A stretch of 64,000 bases of DNA from Acidobacteriota bacterium (lineage in GTDB: Bacteria; Acidobacteriota; Terriglobia; Bryobacterales; Bryobacteraceae), in contig JAFKEE010000028.1 of assembly GCA_017307505.1 (NCBI GenBank), forward strand, positions 124,001 through 188,000. The letters are read 5' to 3'. Numbering within the stretch: position 1 is the stretch's first letter; the number at the start of each line of letters is the position of its first letter. This document shows, piece after piece, positions 37,737 to 47,616 of this stretch. The notes under the pieces are model-generated. The model did not search any database. It saw only the letters and a list, made by a program, of their open reading frames with translations, and was not told where the DNA came from. Made by a program: the position numbers and the translations under genes.

Positions 37737-40343
37737 ATGGACCTCAATCGCTACACAGAAAAGTCGCAGGAAGCCATTCGCGGCGCCCAGACTCTGGCCG
37801 CGCGGTTGTCCCACCAACAGGTCGACAATGAGCATCTGCTCGTCGCCCTGCTCGAACAGGAAAATGGCCTGGCGCCGTCTATCCTGTTGAAAGCAGGCGT
37901 GAATCTGGAATCCGCTCATCGCCGCCTGATGGCCGAACTGGACAAGCTGCCCAAGGTGCAGGTTTCCAGCGGAGGCCAGGGCATGTACCTCACCCAGCGC
38001 CTCGCCGCCGTCATCGGTAATGCCGAACAGGAAGCCAAGAAGCTCAAGGACGACTTCGTTTCGGTGGAGCACATCCTGTTGGCCCTGCAGGCCGGCAATG
38101 GCGCCGCGGGGCAGGTGGTGGGCGACCGGACTAAGCTCGAAGCCGCCATCAAGGAGATTCGCGGCAGCCAGCGCGTGACTTCCCAGAACCCGGAGACCAC
38201 TTACCAGGCCTTGGAGCAGTATGGCCGCGACCTGACGATCATGGCCTCCCAGGGTAAGCTGGATCCGGTCATTGGGCGGGACGAAGAGATCCGGCGCGTG
38301 GTTCAGGTCCTGTCCCGGCGTACCAAGAACAATCCGGTCCTCATTGGCGAACCCGGCGTCGGCAAGACCGCCATCGCCGAAGGCCTCGCCCAGCGCATTG
38401 TGCGCGGCGACGTGCCGGAAGGTCTCAAGTCCAAGAAGGTGGTCGCCCTCGACATGGGCGCGCTCATCGCCGGAGCCAAGTTCCGCGGTGAGTTCGAAGA
38501 GCGCCTGAAGGCCGTTCTGAAGGAAGTCTCCGCCAGCGAAGGCCAGATCATCCTCTTCATCGACGAGCTGCACACCGTGGTCGGGGCGGGGAAGGCCGAA
38601 GGCGCGATGGACGCCGGCAACCTGCTGAAGCCTATGCTGGCTCGAGGCGAACTGCACTGCATCGGCGCCACGACGCTGGACGAATATCGCAAGTACATCG
38701 AGAAGGACGCCGCCCTCGAGCGCCGCTTCCAGCCCGTGGTTGTCGATCAGCCCAGCGTCGAGGACACAATCTCGATCCTGCGCGGTCTGAAGGAGCGCTA
38801 CGAGGTGCACCACGGCGTGCGGATCAAGGACTCCGCGCTCGTGGCCGCCGCCACGCTGTCCAACCGCTACATCACCGACAGGTTCCTGCCCGATAAAGCC
38901 ATCGACCTGGTGGACGAGGCGGCCGCCCGGCTGAGGACGGAGATCGACTCGATGCCGTCCGAGCTCGACGAGAAGCTCCGCCGCACCATGCAGATCGAAA
39001 TCGAAGCGCAGGCCCTGAAGAAGGAGACCGACGAACCTTCCCGGGAGCGGCTGGCCAAGCTCGAGGAAGAGATATTCTCCCTCAAGGAAGAGACCGACGC
39101 GCTGAAGACCCAGTGGACCAGCGAGAAGGACGCCGTTTCCCGGCTCCGCTCGCTGCGTGAAAAGATCGAGGACACCAAGCGCGAGATCGATATCGCCGAG
39201 CGCGCGTACGATCTCAGCAAGGTGGCCGAGCTGAAGTTCGGCACCCTCATCGGCCTAGAAAAGGCTGTGTTCGAGGAAGAGAAGCGCCTCCACGAGCAGG
39301 AGAGCCACAAGCGCCTGCTGAAAGAGGTGGTAGACGAGGAGGACATCGCGCACGTGGTGGCGCGTTGGACCAGCATCCCGGTCACCAAGCTGTTGGAAGG
39401 CGAACTGCACAAGCTGCTGCATCTGGCGAGCCAGCTCCATACCAGAGTGGTGGGGCAGGACGAAGCGGTCCAGGTGGTGGCGGAAGCCGTGCAGCGGGCC
39501 CGGGCCGGACTCAGCGATCCGAACCGCCCCATCGGCAGCTTCCTCTTCCTGGGACCCACGGGCGTCGGCAAGACCGAACTGGCCCGCGCCCTGGCCGAGA
39601 CGCTGTTCGACGACGAAAAAGCCCTGATCCGGCTGGATATGTCGGAGTATCAGGAGAAGCACACGGTGGCCCGCCTCATCGGCGCGCCTCCTGGCTATGT
39701 AGGCTTCGAAGAAGGTGGCCAATTGACCGAGGCCATCCGGCGCCGCCCCTATGCGGTGGTGCTGCTGGACGAGATCGAGAAGGCGCACCCGGACGTGTTC
39801 AACGTGCTGCTGCAGGTGTTGGACGACGGAAGGTTGACGGACGGCCAGGGCCGTACGGTGGACTTTCGCAACAGCATCCTCATCATGACGTCGAACCTGG
39901 GCAGCGACCGCATCCGGAATTACTCGGGTGAGACCGCCGGCACGGCCTACGAGATGATGAAGCTCGCCGTGCTCGAGGAACTGCGCAAGTCGTTCCGGCC
40001 GGAGTTCCTCAATCGTGTGGATGAGACCGTCGTCTTCCATGCCTTGAGAAGCGAACACATCCGGCGCATCGTGGATATACAGTTGGGCCAGGTGAGAAAG
40101 AGGCTGGCCGCCCGGCACATCAGTATCGATCTGTCGGACGAAGCCAAGGACCATCTGGTGCGAGTCGGGTACGAGCCGGATTACGGCGCCCGTCCCCTGA
40201 AACGAGCCATCCAGCGTGAGTTGGAAACGCGCCTGGCGCGCGCTCTGCTGGAAGGCAAGATCAGGGATGGCCAGCACATCTACGTCTCGGCTCAGAAGGG
40301 CGAGCTGGTTTTCGAACAACGAGAGCCCGTCGCCGCGCAGTAA
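37737..40343 (+). CDS. clpB: chaperone ClpB (disaggregase)
   Basis: An AAA+ disaggregase of 868 residues that works with DnaK to resolubilise aggregated protein. The N-domain starts [19 protein letters not shown]. Nucleotide-binding domain 1 has the Walker A GEPGVGKT and arginine-finger region [15 protein letters not shown]; the long ClpB/Hsp104 middle coiled coil follows (about 410-520, charged). Domain 2 has Walker A GPTGVGKT, Walker [14 protein letters not shown] and the C-terminal [15 protein letters not shown] sensor. Both ATPase sites look intact. A 10-bp perfect hairpin lies after the stop. The next gene, lon, follows on the same strand after 130 nt. Confidence 0.97.
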   Translation: MDLNRYTEKSQEAIRGAQTLAARLSHQQVDNEHLLVALLEQENGLAPSILLKAGVNLESAHRRLMAELDKLPKVQVSSGGQGMYLTQRLAAVIGNAEQEAKKLKDDFVSVEHILLALQAGNGAAGQVVGDRTKLEAAIKEIRGSQRVTSQNPETTYQALEQYGRDLTIMASQGKLDPVIGRDEEIRRVVQVLSRRTKNNPVLIGEPGVGKTAIAEGLAQRIVRGDVPEGLKSKKVVALDMGALIAGAKFRGEFEERLKAVLKEVSASEGQIILFIDELHTVVGAGKAEGAMDAGNLLKPMLARGELHCIGATTLDEYRKYIEKDAALERRFQPVVVDQPSVEDTISILRGLKERYEVHHGVRIKDSALVAAATLSNRYITDRFLPDKAIDLVDEAAARLRTEIDSMPSELDEKLRRTMQIEIEAQALKKETDEPSRERLAKLEEEIFSLKEETDALKTQWTSEKDAVSRLRSLREKIEDTKREIDIAERAYDLSKVAELKFGTLIGLEKAVFEEEKRLHEQESHKRLLKEVVDEEDIAHVVARWTSIPVTKLLEGELHKLLHLASQLHTRVVGQDEAVQVVAEAVQRARAGLSDPNRPIGSFLFLGPTGVGKTELARALAETLFDDEKALIRLDMSEYQEKHTVARLIGAPPGYVGFEEGGQLTEAIRRRPYAVVLLDEIEKAHPDVFNVLLQVLDDGRLTDGQGRTVDFRNSILIMTSNLGSDRIRNYSGETAGTAYEMMKLAVLEELRKSFRPEFLNRVDETVVFHALRSEHIRRIVDIQLGQVRKRLAARHISIDLSDEAKDHLVRVGYEPDYGARPLKRAIQRELETRLARALLEGKIRDGQHIYVSAQKGELVFEQREPVAAQ

Positions 40344-40357
40344 GCGGTAAATTGCAT

Positions 40358-40385
40358 GCCGGCGCGGAACCCAAACCGCGCCGGC
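40358..40385 (+). terminator. hairpin after clpB
   Basis: GCCGGCGCGG (40358-40367) pairs perfectly with CCGCGCCGGC (40376-40385) over an 8-nt loop; flanking TTGC/GCAA add to the stem. No T-run follows, so it may protect the 3' end rather than terminate. Confidence 0.45.
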
Positions 40386-40427
40386 CGCAATCAAAGAAGC
40401 AGCAAAGAGAGTACAGCGACCCAATAG

Positions 40428-40455
40428 GCTGAAAGCTGAGAGCTGACAGCTGAGT
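40428..40455 (+). repeat. four tandem 7-bp GCTGAnn units
   Basis: GCTGAAA, GCTGAGA, GCTGACA and GCTGAGT follow head to tail, just before the lon start. The same unit forms long arrays near 63.3-63.6 kb. Confidence 0.7.
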
Positions 40456-40473
40456 GCTTTTGTAAGGAGCCCA

Positions 40474-42837
40474 ATGCCAGACCAAATCGAATTCGTAACG
40501 TTGCCGGTTCTTCCCCTGAAGAACATCGTGCTGTTTCCGAAGCTGGTGCTCCCTCTGTCGGTGGGCCGTGACGCCTCGCGCGCCGCGGTGGAATCCGCCA
40601 TCAAGGACCATGAAGGCGAGCTGATCCTGCTCGCCCAGCGCGATCCCGCCAACGAGGCCCCCGGGCCTTCGGATCTGCATAACTTCGGGACCCGCGCCAA
40701 AATCCGCAAAGTTCTGCGGACCTCGCCGGCCCTCATTGAAATCGTCGTGGCCGGACTCGACCGCGTAGGCATCGTCAGCGTGGAGCAGACCGGTGGCTAT
40801 CTCAGTGCCAAGGCGTCGCCCATGCCTCTGGCGTCCGATCATTCCACGGAAGAGAAGGCGCTGCAGACCGCCCTGTTTGAAGTCGCCGCCAAAGCCATCG
40901 AGCGCATCAACCCGCAGGCCGCCGAGCAGATCTCGAATCTGATGACGACGGCGGACGATCCGCAACAGCTCATGTGGCTGCTGTCGACGGCCTTCAACCT
41001 CGACATGCAGAAGCTGCAGACCCTGCTCTCGGCCGGCACGTTGAAGGAAGCGCTGGAGCTCGCCGTGCAGTACCTCACGGAAGAGATCCGCGTCCTGGAA
41101 GTGCGGCAGAAGATCGTCTCCGAGGCTCAGGAAGAGATGTCCAAGGAGCAGCGCGACTACGTGCTGCGCCGCCAGATGAAGGCCATCCAGCAGGAATTGG
41201 GTGAGGACGACCCTTCCAAGGCCGAGACTGAGGAACTGCGCAAGCGGCTGGCCGAAACCACGCTGCCCGACGACGTCCGCAAAGAAGCCGAGCGTGAGTT
41301 CAAGCGCTTCGAACGGCTGCCGGACCAGTCGCCCGAACGCCACGTTCTGCGCACCTGGCTCGACCTCGTACTCGACCTGCCATGGACGGCTCAGACCGAG
41401 GACAACCTCGAAATCGCCCGCGCCCGGCAGGTGTTGAACGACGACCACTACGGCCTGGAAGACGTGAAGGAACGCATCCTGGAACACCTGGGTGTCCTGC
41501 AGCGGAATCCCAAGGCCAAGGCGCCCATTCTGTGCTTCGTCGGACCCCCCGGCGTCGGCAAAACGTCGCTGGGCCAGTCCATCGCCCGCGCTCTCGGCCG
41601 CAAGTTCGAGCGCATGAGCCTGGGCGGCCTGCACGATGAAAGCGAACTGCGCGGCCACCGGCGTACCTACATCGGCGCCATGGCGGGCCGCCTGATCCAG
41701 GCCATCCGGCGCGCCGGCGCTAACAACCCGGTGTTGATGCTGGACGAAGTGGACAAGCTCGGCCGCGACTTCCGGGGCGATCCGGCCGCGGCGCTGCTCG
41801 AAGTGCTGGATCCGGCGCAGAACTCGACGTTCCGCGACAACTACCTGGACCTGCCGTTCGACCTCTCGAAGGTGATGTTCGTCACCACGGCGAACACGCT
41901 GGACAGCCTGCCGCAACCGCTGCTCGACCGTATGGAAGTGCTGCGGCTGGCCGGCTACAGCGAAGAGGAAAAGGTGGCGATCGCCAACAAGTACCTCATC
42001 CCGCGCCAGATGACCGAGGCGGGCATGACGGAAGAACAGCTCACGTTCCCTGAGGACGGGCTGCGCAAGCTCATTGAGTCGTACACCCGGGAAGCCGGCC
42101 TCAGAAACCTGGAGCGCGGCATCTCCCGCCTCTGCCGCAAGGCGGCGCTGAAGTTCGCGGAAGGCCGGACCGAGCCCATCGCGATGGATGCCGCCACCGT
42201 TGTGGAGTTGTTGGGACCGGAGTTCTACGTGCCCGAACCGGCGCGCGAGAATCTGCCGGCCGGCGTCTCCACGGGCCTGGCCTGGACCCCGGCGGGCGGC
42301 GATGTCCTCTACATCGAGGCGACGCTGCTGCCCAAGGGCAAAGGCCTCACCTTGACCGGGCAGCTCGGCGAGGTGATGCAGGAGTCGGCCAAGGCCGCCC
42401 AGAGCTTCCTGTGGGCGCATGCCGAGGAGTATGGCATCGATCCGCAGGCGTTCTCCGACTTCGGCGTGCACATCCACGTGCCGTCGGGCGGTATCCCGAA
42501 GGATGGTCCTTCCGCCGGCATCACGCTGGCGGTGGCGCTGGCCTCGCTCTACACGAAGAAGAAGGCCCGGCACGATACGGCCATGACCGGGGAGATCACT
42601 CTGACCGGCCGTGTGCTGCCCATCGGCGGCCTGAAGGAGAAGGTGCTGGCCGCGCGGCGCGCCGGCATCAACCGGGTGATCATTCCGGAGGCGAACCGCA
42701 AAGACCTGCGCGACCTGCCCAAGCACGTCCGCGAGGAGATGCAGTTCTTCTACGCTACGCGAATCGACGATGTCTTCCGCCAGGCGATCCCCGACCTGTT
42801 GCCGGAGCCCGTTCCGGTCACCAGCCTCAGCGCCTGA
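40474..42837 (+). CDS. lon: ATP-dependent protease Lon
   Basis: A 787-residue Lon protease, the general quality-control AAA+ protease. The N-terminal substrate domain starts with LPVLPLKNIVLFPKLVLPL. The ATPase has Walker A GPPGVGKT and Walker B MLDEVDKLG. The peptidase domain has the serine-lysine dyad at S680 (KDGPSAG) and K723 (GGLKEKVLAA), matching the S679/K722 of the E. coli enzyme. AAGGAG precedes the ATG at good distance. It lies after clpB (gap with hairpin and heptamer repeats) and may belong to the same stress regulon, though I see no shared promoter. A strong terminator follows the stop. Confidence 0.97.
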   Translation: MPDQIEFVTLPVLPLKNIVLFPKLVLPLSVGRDASRAAVESAIKDHEGELILLAQRDPANEAPGPSDLHNFGTRAKIRKVLRTSPALIEIVVAGLDRVGIVSVEQTGGYLSAKASPMPLASDHSTEEKALQTALFEVAAKAIERINPQAAEQISNLMTTADDPQQLMWLLSTAFNLDMQKLQTLLSAGTLKEALELAVQYLTEEIRVLEVRQKIVSEAQEEMSKEQRDYVLRRQMKAIQQELGEDDPSKAETEELRKRLAETTLPDDVRKEAEREFKRFERLPDQSPERHVLRTWLDLVLDLPWTAQTEDNLEIARARQVLNDDHYGLEDVKERILEHLGVLQRNPKAKAPILCFVGPPGVGKTSLGQSIARALGRKFERMSLGGLHDESELRGHRRTYIGAMAGRLIQAIRRAGANNPVLMLDEVDKLGRDFRGDPAAALLEVLDPAQNSTFRDNYLDLPFDLSKVMFVTTANTLDSLPQPLLDRMEVLRLAGYSEEEKVAIANKYLIPRQMTEAGMTEEQLTFPEDGLRKLIESYTREAGLRNLERGISRLCRKAALKFAEGRTEPIAMDAATVVELLGPEFYVPEPARENLPAGVSTGLAWTPAGGDVLYIEATLLPKGKGLTLTGQLGEVMQESAKAAQSFLWAHAEEYGIDPQAFSDFGVHIHVPSGGIPKDGPSAGITLAVALASLYTKKKARHDTAMTGEITLTGRVLPIGGLKEKVLAARRAGINRVIIPEANRKDLRDLPKHVREEMQFFYATRIDDVFRQAIPDLLPEPVPVTSLSA

Positions 42838-42872
42838 CGCAGTCTGTGTGAGTGAGTAGTTTTGTTGCAAGC

Positions 42873-42910
42873 ATCGGCGTGCCGGATCTGTCTGGCACGC
42901 CGATTTTTTT
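42873..42910 (+). terminator. intrinsic terminator after lon
   Basis: ATCGGCGTGCC (42873-42883) pairs with GGCACGCCGAT (42894-42904) and TTTTTTT follows. It sits between the convergent lon and holB genes; on the minus side the T-run is lacking. Confidence 0.88.
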
Positions 42911-42924
42911 AGCCGTGCGGGCGG

Positions 42925-43950
42925 CTAAATACCCCGGAGCGACACTACATAGTTGTCGACGGAAGGACCCTTCTGTACGTTGCGCCGTTGCAGGGTCACC
43001 AATAGATCGGCCTGTTCGACAGCCTGCCGCAGCCAGTCGAAGGTGATGCGGCCCGCGATCTTCTGCAGCGTCTCCCGCAGGTCCCGATTCCGGATATGCG
43101 TGCCCCCGCCATGCAGGATGGCCAGGTCTTCCAGCAGCGAGTACAGAGCCTTAAAGTGAAAGTCGAGCTTTTCGGATTTACTGGCTAGAAACGACTCGGA
43201 CTTCTGTGCCCACGACGCGAAGTTCGTATGACCCGAGGCCGCTTCGATCAGGGCCAGCATCACACCCCGGCGTTTCTCATAAGCCGCCAGGTCGAGCGAG
43301 CACGCCAACCCCGGACAGCCTCCGGCCAGCGACACGCGCCGCTCCGCATCTTTCAGTTGCTTGGCCTTCGCGAACGCTTTCATCTCTTCATCCGCCACCG
43401 GAGTCAGGTAGAAGATCACCGAACGCGACCGGATCGTGGACGGCAGGTCGTAGGGATTCTCGGCCGTCACAAACAGGATCATGTGGCTGGGCGGCTCTTC
43501 CAGCGTCTTCAGCAGCGAATCGGCGGCTTGCAGGTTGGCGCGGTCCATCTGGTCGATCAGAAAGACCCGCCACTTCCCCTTCAGCGGCCGCATCTGCGCG
43601 CGTTCCTTCGCCTGGCGCATCTGCTGGATCGAGATCTGCCGCAGCGGCCCGTCCGGCGGAAAGGTGAGGAAGTCCGGGTGCGAGGCGAACAGCAGGGGAT
43701 CCTCGGAACGCTTCTCGCTGGGCCACTTCTCGCGGTCGGCGATGATGGTGCGGTTCTCTTCCCGGCTCAGGTCGTCCAATTCGATCTTTTCCGGCTCGCC
43801 CAGCAGTTGCGCGGCGAAGCGCCGCACCAGTGTCGCCTTGCCCACGCCTTCGGGGCCGGCCAGCAGGATAGTCTGCGGAATCCGATCGGTCTCGATCATC
43901 TTCCACAGCGCGCTGGCGACAATCGGATTGCCCCAGAAGTCTTTAAACAT
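42925..43950 (-). CDS. holB: DNA polymerase III delta' subunit
   Basis: A 341-residue clamp-loader subunit. The ATPase fold has the Walker A variant GPEGVGKAT and the SRSVIFYLTPV sensor region; the typical SRC motif of other clamp loaders appears here as SRS, as in many delta' subunits. The middle reads VFLIDQMDRANLQAADSLLKTLEEPP, a hallmark of DnaX/HolB. It is the last gene of a long minus-strand operon and overlaps the tmk stop by 8 nt. The tmk-holB order is conserved widely in bacteria. Confidence 0.93.
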   Translation of the reverse strand: MFKDFWGNPIVASALWKMIETDRIPQTILLAGPEGVGKATLVRRFAAQLLGEPEKIELDDLSREENRTIIADREKWPSEKRSEDPLLFASHPDFLTFPPDGPLRQISIQQMRQAKERAQMRPLKGKWRVFLIDQMDRANLQAADSLLKTLEEPPSHMILFVTAENPYDLPSTIRSRSVIFYLTPVADEEMKAFAKAKQLKDAERRVSLAGGCPGLACSLDLAAYEKRRGVMLALIEAASGHTNFASWAQKSESFLASKSEKLDFHFKALYSLLEDLAILHGGGTHIRNRDLRETLQKIAGRITFDWLRQAVEQADLLVTLQRRNVQKGPSVDNYVVSLRGI

Positions 43951-44599
43951 GCAGCCCCCGGTAGTCGTGGAAGATGAGCCAGACGCGCTCGGCCACCGTC
44001 TCCAGATCGCCCCGGCCGTCTACCCGCACTACCCGGCCCGGCTCTTCCATTTCCAGCGCCTCATAGCCGCGCAGCACCCGCTCGTAAAACGCCCGGCTCT
44101 GGTCGTCCATGCGGTCGGCCGACTCGGTCTCTTCATTCCGCGACTTCGCGCGGTTCAGGCTGGTCTCCAGGTCCACATCGATCCACAGCGTCAGGTCGGG
44201 CTGGCGGCCGCGGCAGGCGATGCGGTCCAGCGAGCGGATGACGTCTACACCGAGTTCGCGGCCGTAGCCCTGGTACGCCCAGGTGGAGTCCGTCCAGCGG
44301 TCGCACAGCACAATCTCGCCCCGGGCCGTGGCGGGCCGCACGATCTCATCCAGGTTCTGGGCCCGGGCGGCGAAGTAGAGCAGCATCTCCGCCGTCGAAC
44401 TCAGGTGATCATTCGCCGGATCCAGCAGGATCCGCCGGATGGCCCCGCCGATCTCCGTACCGCCCGGTTCGGCTGTCTCAATCACCGTCTCGCCCGACGC
44501 GCGCAGCCGCTCGGCGAGCAGGCGCATCTGCGTCGTCTTGCCGCAGCCGTCCAGGCCCTCAAAAGTCAGAAAGAGGCCGCGGCGGGTCGTCATAGACAT
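43943..44599 (-). CDS. tmk: thymidylate kinase
   Basis: A 218-residue dTMP kinase. The P-loop is FEGLDGCGKTT (the usual alanine is cysteine). A DR(W/Y) motif (LCDRWTDSTWAYQGYGRELG) marks the nucleotide-monophosphate site and a lid with arginines follows (RMDDQSRAFYERV). It makes dTDP for DNA synthesis. The start ATG 44599 lies 41 nt inside the end of the uracil-DNA glycosylase gene, and the stop overlaps holB by 8 nt, so translation of all three is coupled. Confidence 0.93.
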   Translation of the reverse strand: MSMTTRRGLFLTFEGLDGCGKTTQMRLLAERLRASGETVIETAEPGGTEIGGAIRRILLDPANDHLSSTAEMLLYFAARAQNLDEIVRPATARGEIVLCDRWTDSTWAYQGYGRELGVDVIRSLDRIACRGRQPDLTLWIDVDLETSLNRAKSRNEETESADRMDDQSRAFYERVLRGYEALEMEEPGRVVRVDGRGDLETVAERVWLIFHDYRGLHV

Positions 44600-45482
44600 A
44601 GTGCAGAACCTTCTTCAGATCCTCCCAGGCTTCCCGCTTGGCGGTCTGGCCGCTGGTGGGGCGCAGCAGGTAGGAGGGATGGTAAGTGGGCATCACTGGA
44701 ATCTCGCGCCACATGTGCCATTTGCCGCGCATCTTCGTGATGCCTTCTTTGGTGCCGAGCAAAGCCTTCGCGGCTGTGCCGCCCAATGCGCAAATCGCGC
44801 GCGGTTTCAAAACCATCAGCTGGCGGGAGAGGAATTGACCGCAGATCTCCATCTCGTCCGTCTCCGGAGTGCGGTTCTCCGGCGGCCGGCATTTCACCAC
44901 GTTGCAGATGTAGACGTCCGGCCGGCGGATGGAGAACCCCTCCTTGCCTGAGGTGTTGTCGATCATCTGCGTCAGCAGTTGGCCGGCCCGGCCGACGAAC
45001 GGCAATCCTTGCTCGTCCTCGTCTGCACCGGGCCCCTCCCCGACAAATACCAGCCGGGCATGCTCGTTCCCAGAACCGAAAACAATGGTCTTGCGGCCCT
45101 TACACAGCCGGCAGCGCTGGCAGTCACCCATATCTTCCCGAATCTTGACGAGAGTGTCATTATCCGGAGATACCGGGAAATCGGAAGGAAACAGCTTAGA
45201 AGGCTCGGTGCGTCTACTCATGTCGATCTGAGGCGGAGGCTGGAAGACGACGGGTTCCACCCGCGGCGGCGCAGCCTGCACGGGGCGCTGGGGCAGCGGT
45301 GGCGGAGGGGGAGGTGGTGGACTGGTTCGGACCGGCGGAGGCGTGGGCCGGACCACTGGCGCAGCCGGTTCGGCTACCTGGGGCGCCACAGCCACCGGAG
45401 CCGCATTCGGCTCCACGAAGACACTCTTCACCCCCAGGTCGCGGTAGAACTCCAGATACTGCTTGAGCAGGTCGCGGTCCAT
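44559..45482 (-). CDS. type-4 uracil-DNA glycosylase
   Basis: A 307-residue family-4 uracil-DNA glycosylase. The catalytic domain (about 105-307) has the active-site motif GEGPGADEDEQGLPFVGRAGQ, four cysteines for the Fe-S cluster starting with CQRCRLC, and the HPSYLLR block. The first 100 residues are unusual: a proline-rich linker with TPPPVRTSPPPPPPPPLP that precedes the domain. Family-4 enzymes normally lack this, so the linker may bind a partner. The enzyme removes uracil from DNA. It overlaps tmk by 41 nt and lies 20 nt after coaBC. Confidence 0.9.
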   Translation of the reverse strand: MDRDLLKQYLEFYRDLGVKSVFVEPNAAPVAVAPQVAEPAAPVVRPTPPPVRTSPPPPPPPPLPQRPVQAAPPRVEPVVFQPPPQIDMSRRTEPSKLFPSDFPVSPDNDTLVKIREDMGDCQRCRLCKGRKTIVFGSGNEHARLVFVGEGPGADEDEQGLPFVGRAGQLLTQMIDNTSGKEGFSIRRPDVYICNVVKCRPPENRTPETDEMEICGQFLSRQLMVLKPRAICALGGTAAKALLGTKEGITKMRGKWHMWREIPVMPTYHPSYLLRPTSGQTAKREAWEDLKKVLHYVYDDPPRPLSDF

Positions 45483-45502
45483 GGTCCGTCCCTTTGAGGC
45501 CC

Positions 45503-46726
45503 CTATTGCCGGTTGTGCAGCGCCAGGCGCAGCTTCAACACCTGGTCGAGAATCTGGTCGGCCAGCGCCCGTTTGCTGGCGCGGGGCAGCGGGTGAATCT
45601 CACCGGTGCTCAGCACCAGCACGATTTCATTCTGGTCGCTCTCAAAGCCCACGCCGTCGGCGGAGACGTTGTTGGCCACCACCATGTCGCAGTTCTTGGT
45701 CTGCATCTTGCGGCGCGCCTCGGCCACCAGATTCTCCGTCTCGGCGGCGAAACCAATCAGCAGCCGGTCCTGTTTGCGGCGGCCCACTTCGGCCAGGATG
45801 TCCAGCGTCGGGTCGAGTTCCAGGGACAACCGCATGGCGCTCTTCTTGACCTTCTGCTTGGGCACATTGGCAACATGGTAATCCGCCACGGCGGCCGCTT
45901 TGATCACGATGCTGCTGGCTTCCAGGTTCGCCATCACCGCGTCGTACATCTCCTGGGCGGTCTGCACCGGCACCATCTCGACGCCTTCCGGCGAGGGCAG
46001 GTTCACCGGTCCGCTCACCAATACAACCTTGGCCCCGCGCAGCGCGGCGGCCTGGGCCAGGGCGTAGCCCATCTTGCCCGAAGAGCGGTTGGAGATGAAT
46101 CGAACGGGATCCAGCGGCTCGCGCGTCGGACCGGCAGTGAGCAGAACCGTCTCCCCGTCCAGATCATGACGCTGGGTCAGCGCGCGCAGCACCCGGTCTG
46201 CAATCCGCTGCGGATCGGGCAACCGTCCGGGACCCGTGGTGCCGCAGGCCAGTAACCCTTCGTCCGGATCCAGAATCACGTGTCCGCGCGCCTTCAATGT
46301 TTCGAGGTTGGCCTGCGTGGCCGCATGCTGCCACATCGCGGTATTCATGGCCGGCGCCAGCACGACGGTTCCTTCAAACGCCAGGTAAAGCGTGGTCAGG
46401 AAGTCGTTGGCCAGCCCGTGCGCAAAGCGCGCCAGCAGGTCGGCCGTCGCCGGAGCGACCACCAGCACCTGATGCTCCTGGGCGACCCGGATGTGCTCGA
46501 CACTCGATGCCAGCACGTCGTCGGCGGAACCGCTGCCGAACATATCCGTGATGACTCTATGTCCGGTCAGAGCGGCGAAGGTAAGCGGCCGGATGAACTC
46601 CTGCGCGGCTTCCGTCATCACCGTAGTGACACTGAAGTCGCGTTCCATCAGGGCGCGGGCCAGCTCCGCGGCCTTATAAGCCGCAATTCCGCCGCCTACG
46701 CCCAAAATCGCAGAATAGGACGCCAT
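45503..46726 (-). CDS. coaBC: bifunctional phosphopantothenoylcysteine decarboxylase/synthetase
   Basis: A 407-residue CoaBC. The CoaC half starts GVGGGIAAYKAAELARAL and has the FMN-binding APAMNTAMW and the active-site cysteine in LLACGTTGPGRL. The CoaB half begins near 190 (VLLTAGPTREPLDPVRFISNRSSGKMG), with the lysine-rich KQKVKKS loop and CTP-binding domain. Together they make 4'-phosphopantetheine for CoA. It starts 12 nt after the rpoZ stop. The rpoZ-coaBC arrangement is conserved in many bacteria. Confidence 0.95.
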   Translation of the reverse strand: MASYSAILGVGGGIAAYKAAELARALMERDFSVTTVMTEAAQEFIRPLTFAALTGHRVITDMFGSGSADDVLASSVEHIRVAQEHQVLVVAPATADLLARFAHGLANDFLTTLYLAFEGTVVLAPAMNTAMWQHAATQANLETLKARGHVILDPDEGLLACGTTGPGRLPDPQRIADRVLRALTQRHDLDGETVLLTAGPTREPLDPVRFISNRSSGKMGYALAQAAALRGAKVVLVSGPVNLPSPEGVEMVPVQTAQEMYDAVMANLEASSIVIKAAAVADYHVANVPKQKVKKSAMRLSLELDPTLDILAEVGRRKQDRLLIGFAAETENLVAEARRKMQTKNCDMVVANNVSADGVGFESDQNEIVLVLSTGEIHPLPRASKRALADQILDQVLKLRLALHNRQ

Positions 46727-46738
46727 GTCGGCCCGTGT

Positions 46739-46984
46739 TTAGGCTTCGGGTTCGCTGTCCGGATTGGGCGTCTGCAGGGCGGCGTCGTAGTAGCTCACCA
46801 GGCCGCGGCGGACTTCTTCCATGGCCGCAATGGTGGGCTTCTTCGACGTGCTGGGCAGGAACGAGCGGGCGCCGCCCTGCAACTGCCGGGCGCGCTTGGC
46901 AGCCACAATGATAAACCGGTAGGCGCTTCCTTCCGGATCATCCGGAATTGCGTGGATCGGGGTGCGGTTGACTCTATCGGCCAT
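46739..46984 (-). CDS. rpoZ: RNA polymerase omega subunit
   Basis: An 81-residue omega subunit, the small RNA polymerase assembly factor. The core is intact: SAYRFIIVAAKRARQLQGGAR, then KPTIAAMEEVRRGLVSY. The C-terminal tail is acidic. It lies 14 nt after gmk and 12 nt before coaBC, the conserved gmk-rpoZ-coaBC order. Confidence 0.93.
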   Translation of the reverse strand: MADRVNRTPIHAIPDDPEGSAYRFIIVAAKRARQLQGGARSFLPSTSKKPTIAAMEEVRRGLVSYYDAALQTPNPDSEPEA

Positions 46985-46998
46985 AATCTTGCGACCTC

Positions 46999-47616
46999 TT
47001 ACTCTTTCTCAAACGTCGCCAGGATCTGCTCGACTCGTGACTGCATCCCGGCGTTTTTGCGCTGGACGCGTGCGGTCGTCACGATGCAACACAGCAGATC
47101 GGACGCGACTTCGACGTCATCGTTGACCAGTACATAGTCATACCGGCCGAAATCCCGAATCTCCCGGGCCGCTTCAGCCACCCGTTTCCGGATCACCTCT
47201 TCCGACACATCCCCCCTGGCTCGAAGCCGCTTTTCCAGTTCCTCGCGGGAGGGGGCCAGAATAAAGACACTGATCGCTTCCGGGATCTTCTCCCTCAATT
47301 GTCGCGCACCCTTTACGTCGATGTCGAGGACCACGTCCTTGCCCTCGCGGCGGCCCTGGTCGACATAGCAGCGATGGGTGCCATAGAAGTCATCAAAAAC
47401 GGGCGCCCATTCGATGAACTCGCCGCGGTCGATCATGGCCCGGAAGTCCTCACGGCTCACAAAGTTATACTCGCGTCCGTGCTCTTCCTGGCCGCGCGGG
47501 GCGCGCGTCGTGTAGGAGACCGAAAAGATCAGGTTGGGGTCCCGTTCCAGCAGGTTCCGGACCAGCGTGGATTTGCCCGAGCCCGAAGGCGCGGAGATGA
47601 TGATGACTTGGCTCAT
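46999..47616 (-). CDS. gmk: guanylate kinase
   Basis: A 205-residue GMP kinase. It begins VIIISAPSGSGKSTLVRNLL (P-loop), followed by the GMP-binding SVSYTTRAPRGQEEHGREYNFVS block and the lid. The C-terminal part ends FEKE. It converts GMP to GDP for nucleotide supply and (p)ppGpp balance. It overlaps yicC by 4 nt, a common pairing. Confidence 0.95.
   Translation of the reverse strand: MSQVIIISAPSGSGKSTLVRNLLERDPNLIFSVSYTTRAPRGQEEHGREYNFVSREDFRAMIDRGEFIEWAPVFDDFYGTHRCYVDQGRREGKDVVLDIDVKGARQLREKIPEAISVFILAPSREELEKRLRARGDVSEEVIRKRVAEAAREIRDFGRYDYVLVNDDVEVASDLLCCIVTTARVQRKNAGMQSRVEQILATFEKE

Noticed and set aside
40261-42870. 869-codon minus-strand frame opposite lon
   Set aside because: Shadow of lon; no motif and no ribosome site.
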